DNA of 64,000 nucleotides. Origin: Microbacterium pseudoresistens. GTDB lineage: Bacteria > Actinomycetota > Actinomycetes > Actinomycetales > Microbacteriaceae. Within the stretch, counting starts at the first letter, position 1. The number at the start of each line of letters is the position of its first letter. The DNA lies in the NCBI RefSeq assembly GCF_013409745.1, contig NZ_JACCBH010000001.1, forward strand, positions 2,170,001-2,234,000, read 5' to 3'. Below the pieces are notes generated by a model. It was given only the letters and a program-made list of their open reading frames with translations. It did not search any database and had not been told where the DNA came from. Below, one piece after another: positions 16,737 through 27,666 of this stretch. The translations under genes were made by a program, and so were the position numbers.

Positions 16737-17804
16737 ATGAGCGAATCCACCCGCGCTGAACCGACCCGTGCCGAGGCGTCGACGTCTGCGGAGAAGGTAC
16801 GTGACGAGATCGATCGCCTCCTCGCCGATGCCGGCATCCGGGAGGATCGCGCGCTGATCTCCCGCATGCTGCACACCGCCGTGCAGTTGGGCCAGGAGGG
16901 CACGGACCGGCTCGACCTCAAGATCGCCTCGGCGGCGATCGCCGAGATGCGCGACGCGTTCGGGCTGTTCCGCCCCTTCGAGGGAGTGCCGAAGGTGACG
17001 GTGTTCGGATCGGCGCGCACCCGCCAGGACGACCCGCTGTACCGGCAGGCGCGCGACGTCGCGGCGGCGCTCGCGGCCGAGGGGTGGATGGTCGTCACGG
17101 GCGCGGGCCCCGGCATTATGCAGGCCGCCGCCGAGGGTGCGGGCAGCCGGATGTCACTGGGCGTGTCCATCCGACTCCCCTTCGAGGAGAAGGCTGATGT
17201 GCCCGTGGCGGAGGAGACCCATGTCGTCGCGATGAAGTACTTCTTCACGCGCAAGCTCATGCTGATGAAGGAGTCTCGCGGGTTCGTGTGCCTGCCCGGC
17301 GGCTTCGGCACGCTGGACGAGACCTTCGAACTGCTCACGCTGCAGCAGACCGGCAAGGCCGAGCCCATGCCGATCGTGCTGCTCGATGCGCGTGGCGGTG
17401 GATATTGGGACGGCCTGCGTCGATTCGTCGAGGAGCAGATGGAGCCGGCGGGCGTCATCTCGCCCGACGACCTCGACCGGGTGCTCATCACCGACTCCGT
17501 CGAGGATGCCGTGGCCGAGATCACCGGGTTCTGGCGCAACTACGACTCGCTGCGCTGGGTGGGCGATCGCCTGGTGCTGCGGCTGCGCCACGCGCCGAGC
17601 GATGGCCAGCTCGCCGCGCTCAACGCGCAGTTCGGCGAGCTGTGCGCCGACGGGGCGATCGAGCGCACCGCGCCGTTGGGCGCCGAGCGGGCGGACGACG
17701 ACCTGCTCGACCTGCCGCGGATCGTGCTGCGGCTGCGGCAGCGGTCGGTCGGATCGCTGCACCTGCTCATCCGGGCGCTGAACGCGCTCGATCCGGTATC
17801 GTAG
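16737..17804 (+). CDS. LOG-family nucleotide monophosphate nucleosidase (TIGR00730-like), long form
   Basis: A 355-residue Rossmann-fold protein with the LOG signature PGGFGTLDE and upstream VTGAGPGIMQAAAEGA. Family members hydrolyse nucleoside 5'-monophosphates, including cytokinin ribotides, releasing base and ribose 5-phosphate. It is longer than the typical ~190 residues: an N-terminal helical stretch (residues 1-80) and a C-terminal ~100 residues flank the core. The ATG has GTGGAGG upstream. It occupies the position directly before nusA where rimP is usually found. Confidence 0.82.
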   Translation: MSESTRAEPTRAEASTSAEKVRDEIDRLLADAGIREDRALISRMLHTAVQLGQEGTDRLDLKIASAAIAEMRDAFGLFRPFEGVPKVTVFGSARTRQDDPLYRQARDVAAALAAEGWMVVTGAGPGIMQAAAEGAGSRMSLGVSIRLPFEEKADVPVAEETHVVAMKYFFTRKLMLMKESRGFVCLPGGFGTLDETFELLTLQQTGKAEPMPIVLLDARGGGYWDGLRRFVEEQMEPAGVISPDDLDRVLITDSVEDAVAEITGFWRNYDSLRWVGDRLVLRLRHAPSDGQLAALNAQFGELCADGAIERTAPLGAERADDDLLDLPRIVLRLRQRSVGSLHLLIRALNALDPVS

Positions 17805-17859
17805 GACGGATGTCGCGCGCCTGTTTCGCGCGCGACGAGAGCTGAATAGGGAGGCCGCC

Positions 17860-18840
17860 ATGGACATCGATCTCGGAGTGCTGCGCTTGATCGAGCGCGA
17901 GAAGGAGATTCCGTTCGACGAGCTCGTCGAGATCATCGAGCAGGCCATCCTCACGGCGTACTCCCGCAACGACGACACCGCCGATCTCCCCGAGGGCGCG
18001 CGCGCCGAGCTGGACCGCAAGACCGGTCACGTCGCGGTCTTCGTTCCGCTGCGCGACGAGGACGACGCCGTCATCGGCGAAGAAGACGTCACGCCCTCCG
18101 ACTTCGGGCGCATCGCGGCCTTCGCCGCCAAGCAGGTCATCAACCAGCGCCTGCGCGACATCGCGGACGACGCCGTGCTGGGGGAGTTCCGCGGCAAGGA
18201 GGGCGACATCGTCGCCGGCGTCATCCAGCAGGGCTCCAACCCGCGGATGATCCACGTGGATCTCGGCTCGGTCGAGGCGATCCTCCCGCCCGAGGAGCAG
18301 GTGCCCGGCGAGGAGTACGCGCACGGCTCGCGCCTGCGCGTGTACGTGACCTCGGTGGCCAAGGGGCTGAAGGGCCCCGCCATCACGGTCTCGCGCACGC
18401 ATCCCGGCCTCGTGCGCAAGCTCTTCGCGCTCGAGGTGCCGGAGATCGCCGCGGGGCTCGTGGAGATCGTCGCCCTCGCCCGCGAGGCCGGGCATCGCAC
18501 GAAGATCGCCGTCAAGGCCAACGACCCGTCGATCAACGCCAAGGGCGCCTGCATCGGCGAGTTGGGTCGTCGCGTGCGCGCGGTCACCGAAGAGCTCGCC
18601 GGCGAGAAGATCGACATCGTCGACCACAGCGACGACCTGCCCACCTTCGTCTCGCACGCCCTGTCGCCGGCCAAGGTGACCAGCGCGTTCGTGCTGGATG
18701 CCGGGGCCAAGGCCGTGCGCGCGCTTGTTCCCGACTACCAGCTCTCGCTGGCCATCGGCAAGGAGGGGCAGAACGCCCGGCTGGCCGCCAAGCTCACCGG
18801 CGCCAAGATTGACATCCAGCCCGACAGCGTCATGGCCTGA
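17860..18840 (+). CDS. nusA: Transcription termination/antitermination factor NusA
   Basis: RNA polymerase-binding factor controlling pausing, termination and rRNA antitermination. The 326-residue protein has an N-terminal RNAP-binding region (DIDLGVLRLIEREKEIPFDE), an S1 domain at about 130-200 (GDIVAGVIQQ, MIHVDLGSVEAILP) and two KH domains ending in SLAIGKEGQNARLAAKLTGAKIDI. It lacks the C-terminal acidic repeats of enterobacterial NusA, as is usual in actinobacteria. GGGAGG precedes the ATG. It starts the nusA-ylxR-infB block. Confidence 0.95.
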   Translation: MDIDLGVLRLIEREKEIPFDELVEIIEQAILTAYSRNDDTADLPEGARAELDRKTGHVAVFVPLRDEDDAVIGEEDVTPSDFGRIAAFAAKQVINQRLRDIADDAVLGEFRGKEGDIVAGVIQQGSNPRMIHVDLGSVEAILPPEEQVPGEEYAHGSRLRVYVTSVAKGLKGPAITVSRTHPGLVRKLFALEVPEIAAGLVEIVALAREAGHRTKIAVKANDPSINAKGACIGELGRRVRAVTEELAGEKIDIVDHSDDLPTFVSHALSPAKVTSAFVLDAGAKAVRALVPDYQLSLAIGKEGQNARLAAKLTGAKIDIQPDSVMA

Positions 18841-18878
18841 GCCGCGCGGCGCACCGCCGCGGGACCCCGAGGTGTAAG

Positions 18879-19166
18879 ATGGAACCTGTACGAACGTGCG
18901 TCGGATGCCGCACTCGTGCGACCCGGTCCACTCTGCTCAGGGTGGTCGTGCAGAACGAACTCCTCGTCTTCGATGAGAAGGCCGTGATGCCCGGACGGGG
19001 CGCCTGGGTCCATCCGACGTCCGACTGCGTGGACACCGCCCGTCGGCGTCGCGCTTTCACCCGTGCGCTGCGTGTGCCCGCCTCCGTCGATTTCGCGGAG
19101 TCGGACATCCAGACCATCGAGAAACGGCTGAACGGCTATGGAAACAAAGTGAACGGCTCGAAATGA
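18879..19166 (+). CDS. ylxR: YlxR (DUF448) RNA-binding regulator
   Basis: A 95-residue nucleoid-associated or RNA-binding protein of the YlxR family, normally encoded between nusA and infB. The N-terminal signature EPVRTCVGCRTRATRSTLLR and the central GRGAWVHPTSDC are clear. YlxR has been linked to global transcription control in Bacillus and to RnpB binding; its role here is inferred by homology. The ATG lies 38 nt after nusA, overlapping a TAAGAT hexamer. Confidence 0.92.
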   Translation: MEPVRTCVGCRTRATRSTLLRVVVQNELLVFDEKAVMPGRGAWVHPTSDCVDTARRRRAFTRALRVPASVDFAESDIQTIEKRLNGYGNKVNGSK

Positions 19167-19225
19167 GACCCGTCCGCGATTAGTGGTCTGCCCTGCCTGG
19201 GCGGACCGACCCAGACAGGAGAATT

Positions 19226-21958
<2,733 letters not shown>

Positions 21959-21970
21959 TCTGCTCGTTAC

Positions 21971-22054
21971 GCAGGAGGGCATCCTGTGTCGGCCTCATGG
22001 GGCCCCGGTCCGCTTCGCGGACGCCCCAACGGCCGCCACAGGACGCCCTCCTGC
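21971..22054. repeat. Large stacked inverted repeat between infB and rbfA
   Basis: The outer arms 21971-21988 and 22037-22054 pair over 18 bp with one mismatch. Inside are CGGCC/GGCCG (21990-21994 / 22031-22035), TGGGGC/GCCCCA (21998-22003 / 22023-22028) and an apical GTCCGC-TTC-GCGGAC (22008-22022). The whole 84-base unit folds into a single long hairpin. It could terminate infB transcription, protect the mRNA 3' end or be a mobile palindromic unit. There is no U-tract after either arm. Confidence 0.7.
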
Positions 22055-22106
22055 TCCGCGTGCTGGGAACGAGTGCGCATGGCGTGAGAAGAGATAGGTT
22101 TTGGGA

Positions 22107-22562
22107 ATGGCTGGAGAACGACAGGCACGGCTCGCGGACCGCATCCGCGTCATCCTCGCGGAGCGCCTTGAAAAGGGGCTGCGCGACCCGCGACTCGGAT
22201 TCGTGACGATCACCGACGTGCGCGTCTCCGGCGATCTCCAGCACGCCTCGGTGTTCTACACCGTGCTCGGCACCGACGAGGAGCGCGCCGGAAGCGGCGC
22301 CGCACTCGTCTCGGCGACGGGTCTGCTCCGCAAGGAGGTGGGCCGCCAGCTCAACATCCGGCTCGTGCCGACCCTGGAGTTCATCCCCGACGCCCTGCCC
22401 GAGAACGCCGGGCACATCGCCGACCTCCTCCGCGAGGCGCGCGAGCGCGACGCCGAGGTGGCCAAGCTCGCTTCGGCCGCGCAGCACGCCGGGGAAGCCG
22501 ACCCTTACCGCGTCGAGGATCGCGCCGCCGAAGACGACGCCGACGGCGCAGAGGAGCGCTGA
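22107..22562 (+). CDS. rbfA: 30S ribosome-binding factor A
   Basis: Assembly factor binding the 30S subunit during 16S rRNA 5'-end maturation. The 151-residue product has the family pattern LADRIRVILAERLEKGLRDPRLGFVTITDVRVSGDLQHASVFYT, with a type II KH-like fold and an acidic C-terminal tail. The ATG is chosen over TTG 22101 because TAGGTT (22095-22100) ends exactly 6 nt before it, giving a leaderless transcript independent of infB. Confidence 0.95.
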   Translation: MAGERQARLADRIRVILAERLEKGLRDPRLGFVTITDVRVSGDLQHASVFYTVLGTDEERAGSGAALVSATGLLRKEVGRQLNIRLVPTLEFIPDALPENAGHIADLLREARERDAEVAKLASAAQHAGEADPYRVEDRAAEDDADGAEER

Positions 22563-22656
22563 GACGGACGCGAGCGGGGCGCGTTGCGCGAGTGCTCTCT
22601 CGTGCCCGCCTGCGCGCCTCGCTAGCATGGTGAGCGGATGAGCGGGCGGAGGCAGC

Positions 22657-24864
22657 ATGGCAGCGACTTTCGCCGTTCCTGCGGGAGTGCGCCAGGCATC
22701 GCATCCCTCCCGGCACCGGAACGGTGCGGACATGCCGTCCGTTGACATCGAGACGCCCACCGCATCGCCCGAGGTCGTGCATCACGTCCGCGAGGCCTGT
22801 GCGCAAGACCTGCGGGCGACCGCCGAGGTGCTCGGCCTTCTCTCCGAAGACCAACGGCGGGGTCTGCGCTCCCTCCCCGATCCGCTGCCGCTCGTGCCGT
22901 CGATCCAAGGGCTGGGCGATGCACTCGTGCTGGATCCCTGGGAGCGCGACGCCCTGCTGGTCGCCGCGGTCTGCATCGATGACCGCATGGATGTGCTGCT
23001 CGACGTCATCGGCCGGAGCATGGACGACGTGCTCGCCAGCACTCTCTCCGCGCACCTCGCCCTCGTCGCCGGCCGTTTCGCGTTCGCCGACGCCCGCATG
23101 CGGATCTGGGCGCACGAGAGCGCGACGCTCAACGAGCGCACGCGCGTGCACGAGCGCCTCGTGGCCGGCTACACACGTATCGGCGACGCGCGTCGGTCGC
23201 TGTGGCATCGCGCGCTGAGCACCATGCAAGGCGACCCCGCCCTGGCCAATCCGCTGCTGCTCCTGTCGGCCGACGCGGAACGCACCGGAGACGGGGTCTG
23301 GGCCTATGCCGTCGCCCGCGAGGCCGCCAGTCATGCCGATGCGCGCGTGCTGGATCGTGCCCGCGTCGCGGCGGGGCGGTGCGCGCTCGGCGCGGGGTGG
23401 CTCGAAGACGCCCTGGACTGGTTCCGGCCCGTGATCGGCGGAGACGACCTCGGAGCGATCCGCGACGCCCTGCCCGCGTTCGTCGTCGCGTCGACGGTGC
23501 GCCACGGTGTCGCACCGTCGGCCGACCTGCTCCAGCACCGGCCGAACGTGTCGTTGGATCCGCGCTGGTCGGCCTACGGCCGAGCGGTGGCACTGGCCGC
23601 CTCGCTCAGCGCCGAGCGCGGCCACCGCACCGAGAGCAGGCAGTGGTTCGTGGCAGTGCGGGAGATCGACTCGCGGGCGGGGCGCCCTGGTCGGCTCACG
23701 ATGGCCGTGGCCGAGTGGTGCGCCCTGTTCGCCGGTGCCGAGCAGGAGATGCCCGAGGGCGGTCCCCCCGGACCCGCCTGGGCGTTGAGCAGCGCCCTGC
23801 GCCTGGGCCTCGATGGCGATCCGGCGGCGGGTCTGCGTCTGCTCGCAGGCAGCGAGCGGGTGTCGGGCCGCGCCAAGGACAGCCTCATCGTGGGCCGGGA
23901 GCGCAGCCGCCTCATGCACGCGCATCGAGCTGTCGCCGAGGCGATCCTCCGCTTCTGGAGCGGCGACCTGCGCGCCTCCCGCTCGGGGCTGGAGGAGGCG
24001 GCGCTGCGCCTTCCGATCGCACTGCCGTTCGCCGGTGTCGCGGTTTCGCTCGCTCGGCGTCTCGAGTTGGCCATCGACGGCCATGAGGGCGCACTGTCGG
24101 CGGCGCTCGATATCGCGTGCCCCGCGACCCCACCCGGAGACCGCCTCGTCGATCTCGGTCTGAAGGCGTACCTCGAGGGCGATTCGGAGCAGGCCGCCGC
24201 GCACCTGCGCCTCTGGGTCGAGCGTGGTGCGCCCAGCCCCGCCTTCGTCCTGCCCGGGCTCGACGAGGTGGGCCCCGTCGAGCTCCCCGACGTGCCCATC
24301 GCCCCGCCCGACGCCCTGCGTGCCCGCGCGTTGCGCCGACGGATCCGCGCCGCGCGCGAGCACGCGTGGGAGCGTGATCACCGCGAGGCGGCTGAGGCGA
24401 GCCGCGAGATCGTCTCGCCGTTCGAACGCGCGCGGGTGGAGGCGCTGCTCGGCACGGTCTGCGCCACCCGAGGTGAGAACGCCCCGGCGCTGCGGCATCT
24501 GCGCGCCGCGCGCACGCTGTTCTCCGATGCGGGAGCAGACGCCTGGACGCGCTCTGTCGATATGCGCCTGTCGCGCTTCGGTGAGCAGGGGGAGTCGGCT
24601 GCACAGCCGGTGACCGCGCCGATCCCCGTCTCCGGCGATCCGCTCGGCGTGTGCCGCACGGCATGGGAGCCGCTGCTCACCGAGCGCGAACTGGCTGTGG
24701 CGATGCTCGTGGCCGACGGCTGCACGAACCGCGAGATCGCCGCCCGACTCGTCGTTTCGGTGCGCACCGTCGAGGTGCACCTCGGGCGCGTGTTCGTCAA
24801 GCTCGACATCCGCGGCCGCGGTGAACTCATCGCCCTCGCGCACCGCACCAGCATGCATCTCTGA
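22657..24864 (+). CDS. LuxR-type transcriptional regulator, large
   Basis: A 735-residue regulator with a C-terminal LuxR/GerE helix-turn-helix (TERELAVAMLVADGCTNREIAARLVVSVRTVEVHLGRVFVKL, about 665-715). The rest is an all-helical, Ala/Arg-rich TPR-like scaffold without a visible Walker A motif, so it resembles a LAL/MalT regulator stripped of its ATPase. Ligand unknown. GGAGG lies 5 nt before the ATG; a TAGCAT hexamer is at 22623-22628. It lies immediately upstream of two chitinase genes in the same orientation, so control of chitin use is a reasonable but untested guess. Confidence 0.78.
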   Translation: MAATFAVPAGVRQASHPSRHRNGADMPSVDIETPTASPEVVHHVREACAQDLRATAEVLGLLSEDQRRGLRSLPDPLPLVPSIQGLGDALVLDPWERDALLVAAVCIDDRMDVLLDVIGRSMDDVLASTLSAHLALVAGRFAFADARMRIWAHESATLNERTRVHERLVAGYTRIGDARRSLWHRALSTMQGDPALANPLLLLSADAERTGDGVWAYAVAREAASHADARVLDRARVAAGRCALGAGWLEDALDWFRPVIGGDDLGAIRDALPAFVVASTVRHGVAPSADLLQHRPNVSLDPRWSAYGRAVALAASLSAERGHRTESRQWFVAVREIDSRAGRPGRLTMAVAEWCALFAGAEQEMPEGGPPGPAWALSSALRLGLDGDPAAGLRLLAGSERVSGRAKDSLIVGRERSRLMHAHRAVAEAILRFWSGDLRASRSGLEEAALRLPIALPFAGVAVSLARRLELAIDGHEGALSAALDIACPATPPGDRLVDLGLKAYLEGDSEQAAAHLRLWVERGAPSPAFVLPGLDEVGPVELPDVPIAPPDALRARALRRRIRAAREHAWERDHREAAEASREIVSPFERARVEALLGTVCATRGENAPALRHLRAARTLFSDAGADAWTRSVDMRLSRFGEQGESAAQPVTAPIPVSGDPLGVCRTAWEPLLTERELAVAMLVADGCTNREIAARLVVSVRTVEVHLGRVFVKLDIRGRGELIALAHRTSMHL

Positions 24865-24891
24865 CTCTCCGCGGGCAGGAATGTGGAGAAC

Positions 24892-24910
24892 ACGGATGCC
24901 GGGCATCCGT
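24892..24910. repeat. 19-base perfect palindrome between LuxR gene and chitinase
   Basis: ACGGATGCC-G-GGCATCCGT is a perfect 9-bp inverted repeat, 27 nt after the regulator stop and 85 nt before the chitinase start. It has no following T-run. It could be an operator for the chitinase promoter or part of the regulator's 3' end. GGATGC is frequent throughout this DNA, which weakens the inference. Confidence 0.4.
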
Positions 24911-24994
24911 CGTGCCCAATATGTTCGGATCACTGCGAAATTCTCCGCAGGGGTTTCGACAGAGCTGACTGTCCGACGACGTACAGGAGCACGA

Positions 24995-27562
24995 ATGTCT
25001 TTTCGACGAGCAACGACGGGCCTCCGCCGGGCCTCGGTGGGCGTCGCCGCCCTCGTGGTGGCGGGCCTGCTGAGCGCCACCGCGCCGGCCGCAGCGGCCG
25101 AGGCCTGCGCCGATCCGTGGGATGCGGAAGCGGTCTACACCGGCGGTGACATCGCCTCGCACGATGGATCGAACGTGCGGGCCAAGTGGTGGACGCAGGG
25201 CGATGTCCCCGGCGCCGACCAGTGGGGCCCGTGGGAGTCCCTCGGCGCCTGCGGAACGGAGACCGATCCCGACCCGGATCCCACTCCCGACCCGACGCCG
25301 GATCCCACCCCGGAGCCGACGCCCGATCCCACTCCGGATCCGGAGCCGGGAACGCCGTGGACGACGAACCCCGACGAGACCTGCCGACCGGACGGGCTGT
25401 ACCAGACTCCCGGCGTCGACGTGCCCTACTGCACGATCTACGACGAGGCGGGCCGCGAGCTGCTGCCCAACGGCCTCGAGCACCGCGTGATCGGCTACTT
25501 CACGAGTTGGCGCACCGGCAAGAACGGCCAGCCCGCGTACCTCGCCGACGACATCCCGTGGGACCGGCTCAGCCACATCAACTATGCGTTCGGCCACATC
25601 GGCGCCGACGGCGGGCTCTCGGTGAATCAGGATGTGCCGGGCAACGCCACCGATATGACCTGGCCCGACGATCCCGACGCGACGATGGATCCGGCGCTGC
25701 CGTACACCGGCCACCTCAACATGCTGCACACGCTCAAGGCGCAGCATCCGGGAGTCAAGTCGCTCATCTCCGTGGGCGGCTGGGCCGAGACCGGCGGGCA
25801 CTTCGACGCCGACGGGGAGCGCGTCGCCGACGGCGGCTTCTACACGATGACGGAGTCGCCGGAGAAGATCGAGGCCTTCGCGGCCTCGGCGGTGGAGTTC
25901 ATCCGCACCTACGGCTTCGACGGCGTCGACATCGACTACGAGTACGCCAACAGCAACGGCAAGGCGGGCAGCCCCGACGACTTCACGTTCTCGGAGCCGC
26001 GCCGCGCGACGCTGTGGGCGGGCTACGAAGCGCTCATGAAATCGCTTCGCGAGCACCTCGACCGCGCCGGCGCCGAGGACGGCATGCACTACCTGCTGAC
26101 CGTCGCCGCGCCCGCCTCCGGCTGGCTGCTGCGCGGGGCCGAGATGTATCAGGTGACTCCGTACCTCGACTACGTCAACGTCATGAGTTACGACCTGCAC
26201 GGCTCGTGGAACTCGTACGTGGGCGGCAACGCGGCGCTGTTCGACGACGGGATGGATCCGGAGCTGACGGCGGGCGGCGTGTACACCGCGTACGACGGCA
26301 TCGGCTACCTCAACACCGACTGGGCCTACCACTACTTCCGCGGCGCGATGCCGGCCGGGCGCATCAACATCGGCGTGCCGTTCTACACGCGCGGCTGGGA
26401 AGGCGTGCAGGGCGGCACCGACGGGCTCTACGGCTCGGCGCCTCTCGCCGACCAGACGGCCTGCCCGCCGGGCACCGGGCCGTCGCTGGGCGGCACCACG
26501 GCGTGCGGGGCCGGTGCGACGGGCATCGACAACCTGTGGCACGACCTCGATAAGACCGGTGCCGAGATGGGGGCGGGCGCCAACCCGATCTGGCACGTGC
26601 TCAACCTGCAGAACGGCGTGGTCGGCGACTACGCGGCCTCCTATGGGGCGCCCACCGAGATCGAGGGTGCGTACACGCACCACTTCGACGAGACGACGAA
26701 GGTCGAATGGTGGTGGAACGCCACGACGCGCACCTTCCTCTCGGGCGATGCCGATCAGGCGATCGCCGCGAAGGCGGACTACGTGGCCGACAACGGCATC
26801 GGCGGAGTGATGATCTGGGAGCTCGCCGGCGACTACGGCTACGACGAGCAGAGCCAGCAGTACGGCATGGGGTCGACCCTCGTCACGATGCTGCACGATC
26901 GGCTGGCCGATTCGACGCCGTACGGCGCGGGCAAAGCCGATGAGGCGATGCCCGGCGAGGCCATCGATCTCCAGGTGCAGGTGAGCGAGTTCGCGCTCGG
27001 CGACAACAACTATCCGATCACCCCGAAGGTCACCTTCGTGAACGGCTCGGACGCCGATATCCCGGCCGGCTCCACGATCACCTTCGACACGGCCACGAGC
27101 GACACGGGTGCCATGGGGGAGCAGAACGGCTGGGGCATCGCGGTCGTCGACTCCGATCACACCGGTGACAACATCGGCGGGCTCGACGGCGACTTCCACA
27201 CGTACCGGCTCACGGTTCCCACAGGTGGCATCCCCGCAGGCGGCAGCGCATGGACGAAACTGTCATGGCGCCTCCCGATGGCGTCGATCTCCAACCTCCG
27301 CGTCGAGATCGGCGGCCAGGTCTACGCCACCCTGTACGACCTGCCGCGCGGCGCGCTGCTCGTGTCACCGGGTGCGGGCAGCGGCGGGGGAGACGAGGGC
27401 GGCACCGGCGGCGCGTGCACCGCGGCGGATTGGGATGCCGGGGCGGTGTACACCGGCGGCGACGCTGTGTCGTACGACGGGCGCACCTACACGGCGAAGT
27501 GGTGGACGCAGGGTGAGACACCCGGCAGCGCCGCGGTCTGGGGAGACGGCGCGACCTGCTGA
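24995..27562 (+). CDS. Secreted GH18 chitinase with two chitin-binding modules
   Basis: An 855-residue exported endochitinase. Order: signal peptide (about 1-35, twin Arg start, ALVVAGLL core, cleavage after AAAA); CBM5/12-like module (about 38-88, AVYTGG...KWWTQGDVPGADQWG); Asp-Pro-Thr-rich linker; GH18 barrel (about 160-640) with catalytic FDGVDIDYEY near 309-318, SVGGW and the late WWWN and VMIWELAGD strands; a beta-rich module (about 648-780, FALGDNNYPITPKVTF...); and a second CBM5/12-like module at the C-terminus. The retaining mechanism uses the Glu of DxDxE with substrate assistance. The ATG follows AGGAGC. It is paired with a second chitinase 104 bp downstream. Confidence 0.93.
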   Translation: MSFRRATTGLRRASVGVAALVVAGLLSATAPAAAAEACADPWDAEAVYTGGDIASHDGSNVRAKWWTQGDVPGADQWGPWESLGACGTETDPDPDPTPDPTPDPTPEPTPDPTPDPEPGTPWTTNPDETCRPDGLYQTPGVDVPYCTIYDEAGRELLPNGLEHRVIGYFTSWRTGKNGQPAYLADDIPWDRLSHINYAFGHIGADGGLSVNQDVPGNATDMTWPDDPDATMDPALPYTGHLNMLHTLKAQHPGVKSLISVGGWAETGGHFDADGERVADGGFYTMTESPEKIEAFAASAVEFIRTYGFDGVDIDYEYANSNGKAGSPDDFTFSEPRRATLWAGYEALMKSLREHLDRAGAEDGMHYLLTVAAPASGWLLRGAEMYQVTPYLDYVNVMSYDLHGSWNSYVGGNAALFDDGMDPELTAGGVYTAYDGIGYLNTDWAYHYFRGAMPAGRINIGVPFYTRGWEGVQGGTDGLYGSAPLADQTACPPGTGPSLGGTTACGAGATGIDNLWHDLDKTGAEMGAGANPIWHVLNLQNGVVGDYAASYGAPTEIEGAYTHHFDETTKVEWWWNATTRTFLSGDADQAIAAKADYVADNGIGGVMIWELAGDYGYDEQSQQYGMGSTLVTMLHDRLADSTPYGAGKADEAMPGEAIDLQVQVSEFALGDNNYPITPKVTFVNGSDADIPAGSTITFDTATSDTGAMGEQNGWGIAVVDSDHTGDNIGGLDGDFHTYRLTVPTGGIPAGGSAWTKLSWRLPMASISNLRVEIGGQVYATLYDLPRGALLVSPGAGSGGGDEGGTGGACTAADWDAGAVYTGGDAVSYDGRTYTAKWWTQGETPGSAAVWGDGATC

Positions 27563-27567
27563 CGCAA

Positions 27568-27595
27568 GGGCGGGATGCGGCCGAGCATCCCGCCC
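27568..27595 (+). terminator. Hairpin after the first chitinase gene
   Basis: GGGCGGGATGC (27568-27578), a 6-nt loop and GCATCCCGCCC (27585-27595) form a perfect 11-bp stem starting 6 nt after the stop codon. It is a strong GC hairpin without a T-run and probably separates the two chitinase transcripts or protects the 3' end. Confidence 0.6.
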
Positions 27596-27666
27596 ACGGA
27601 CGGCCGTCCGGCGATCCGCGCGGACGGCGGACAGGCGGCGAACCTCGCCGCCGGAGAAGAGGAGAG

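Noticed and set aside
24865..24994. DasR-type operator upstream of the first chitinase
   Set aside because: No ACTGGTCTAGACCAGT-like sequence is present; the only palindrome is ACGGATGCC-G-GGCATCCGT, which is unrelated and built on the locally common GGATGC word.
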